From: Pseudoalteromonas luteoviolacea
Lineage (GTDB): Bacteria; Pseudomonadota; Gammaproteobacteria; Enterobacterales; Alteromonadaceae
DNA: 64,000 bases
Assembly (NCBI RefSeq): GCF_001750165.1
Contig: NZ_CP015412.1
Location: 310,001 to 374,000, forward strand
Direction: 5' to 3'
Of this stretch, positions 63,946-64,000 are shown one piece after another. The notes under the pieces are model-generated. The model saw only the letters and a list, made by a program, of their open reading frames with translations. It had not been told where the DNA came from and did no database searches. The translations under genes and the position numbers were made by a program. Within the stretch, counting starts at the first letter, position 1, and each line of letters opens with the position of its first letter.

Positions 63946-64000
63946 ATCATAAGATTATTAAATCTATTGGTTAATTAATTTATTAATAACTCTGCGTGTA

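Overview
The window looks like chromosomal DNA of a marine gammaproteobacterium of the Alteromonadales, most likely Pseudoalteromonas or a close relative. This is inferred from the moderately AT-rich sequence, the NAD-type isocitrate dehydrogenase, the RpoE-ChrR-photolyase-CFA operon, Xni, PpnN and M61 peptidase genes. No rRNA, tRNA or CRISPR array was seen.

Layout. 1-10.3 kb: a tight glycogen operon (malQ end, glgB, glgX, glgP, glgC, glgA). 10.5-13.9 kb: an EAL/HDOD protein, a DUF418 membrane protein and a periplasmic sugar-type binding protein. 14.0-16.4 kb: rluF, then an IS4-family insertion sequence with long perfect terminal repeats. 16.4-21.5 kb: an RND efflux pump with its lipoprotein adaptor, divergent from a LysR regulator. 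21.5-31.1 kb: an alkyltransferase-like protein, then a photo-oxidative stress block run by an ECF sigma factor and ChrR anti-sigma factor (LON-domain protein, DUF523/DUF1722, photolyase, NTF2-like, SDR, FAD oxidoreductase, DUF1365, CFA synthase, DUF2878). Two sites fitting the RpoE-ChrR class of promoter precede the LON gene and rpoE. 31.2-44.1 kb: housekeeping genes (HU, ilvIH with a Val/Leu-rich leader peptide and attenuator, NAD-IDH, xni, ppnN, a diguanylate cyclase, an M61 peptidase, DUF1232).

44.7-60.4 kb is the most interesting region. It is an arsenic-centred accessory cluster that looks biosynthetic rather than only detoxifying. A GNAT acetyltransferase of the phosphinothricin/arsinothricin-resistance type stands first. 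After a 1.3 kb gap come a thioredoxin-type arsenate reductase, a complete PstSCAB importer, a methyltransferase with a Cys-Cys tail, a radical SAM enzyme ending in RCCLKC (the ArsL signature of arsinothricin biosynthesis), an adaptor plus RND exporter, a small AhpD-like protein with Cys pairs, an ATP-grasp ligase ending in NGCCT, an MFS exporter, an ArsM-type arsenite methyltransferase and an ArsR repressor. My reading is: arsenate is taken up through Pst, reduced by ArsC, joined to a SAM-derived aminocarboxypropyl group by ArsL, methylated, perhaps ligated to an amino acid by the ATP-grasp enzyme, and exported. The core ArsL/ArsM chemistry is known; the importer, ligase, RND pump and shared Cys-rich tails would be an extended and possibly undescribed version.

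60.7-64 kb: a galactofuranose locus on the minus strand (a galactofuranosyltransferase and a frameshifted UDP-galactopyranose mutase) and a secreted DM9-like protein.
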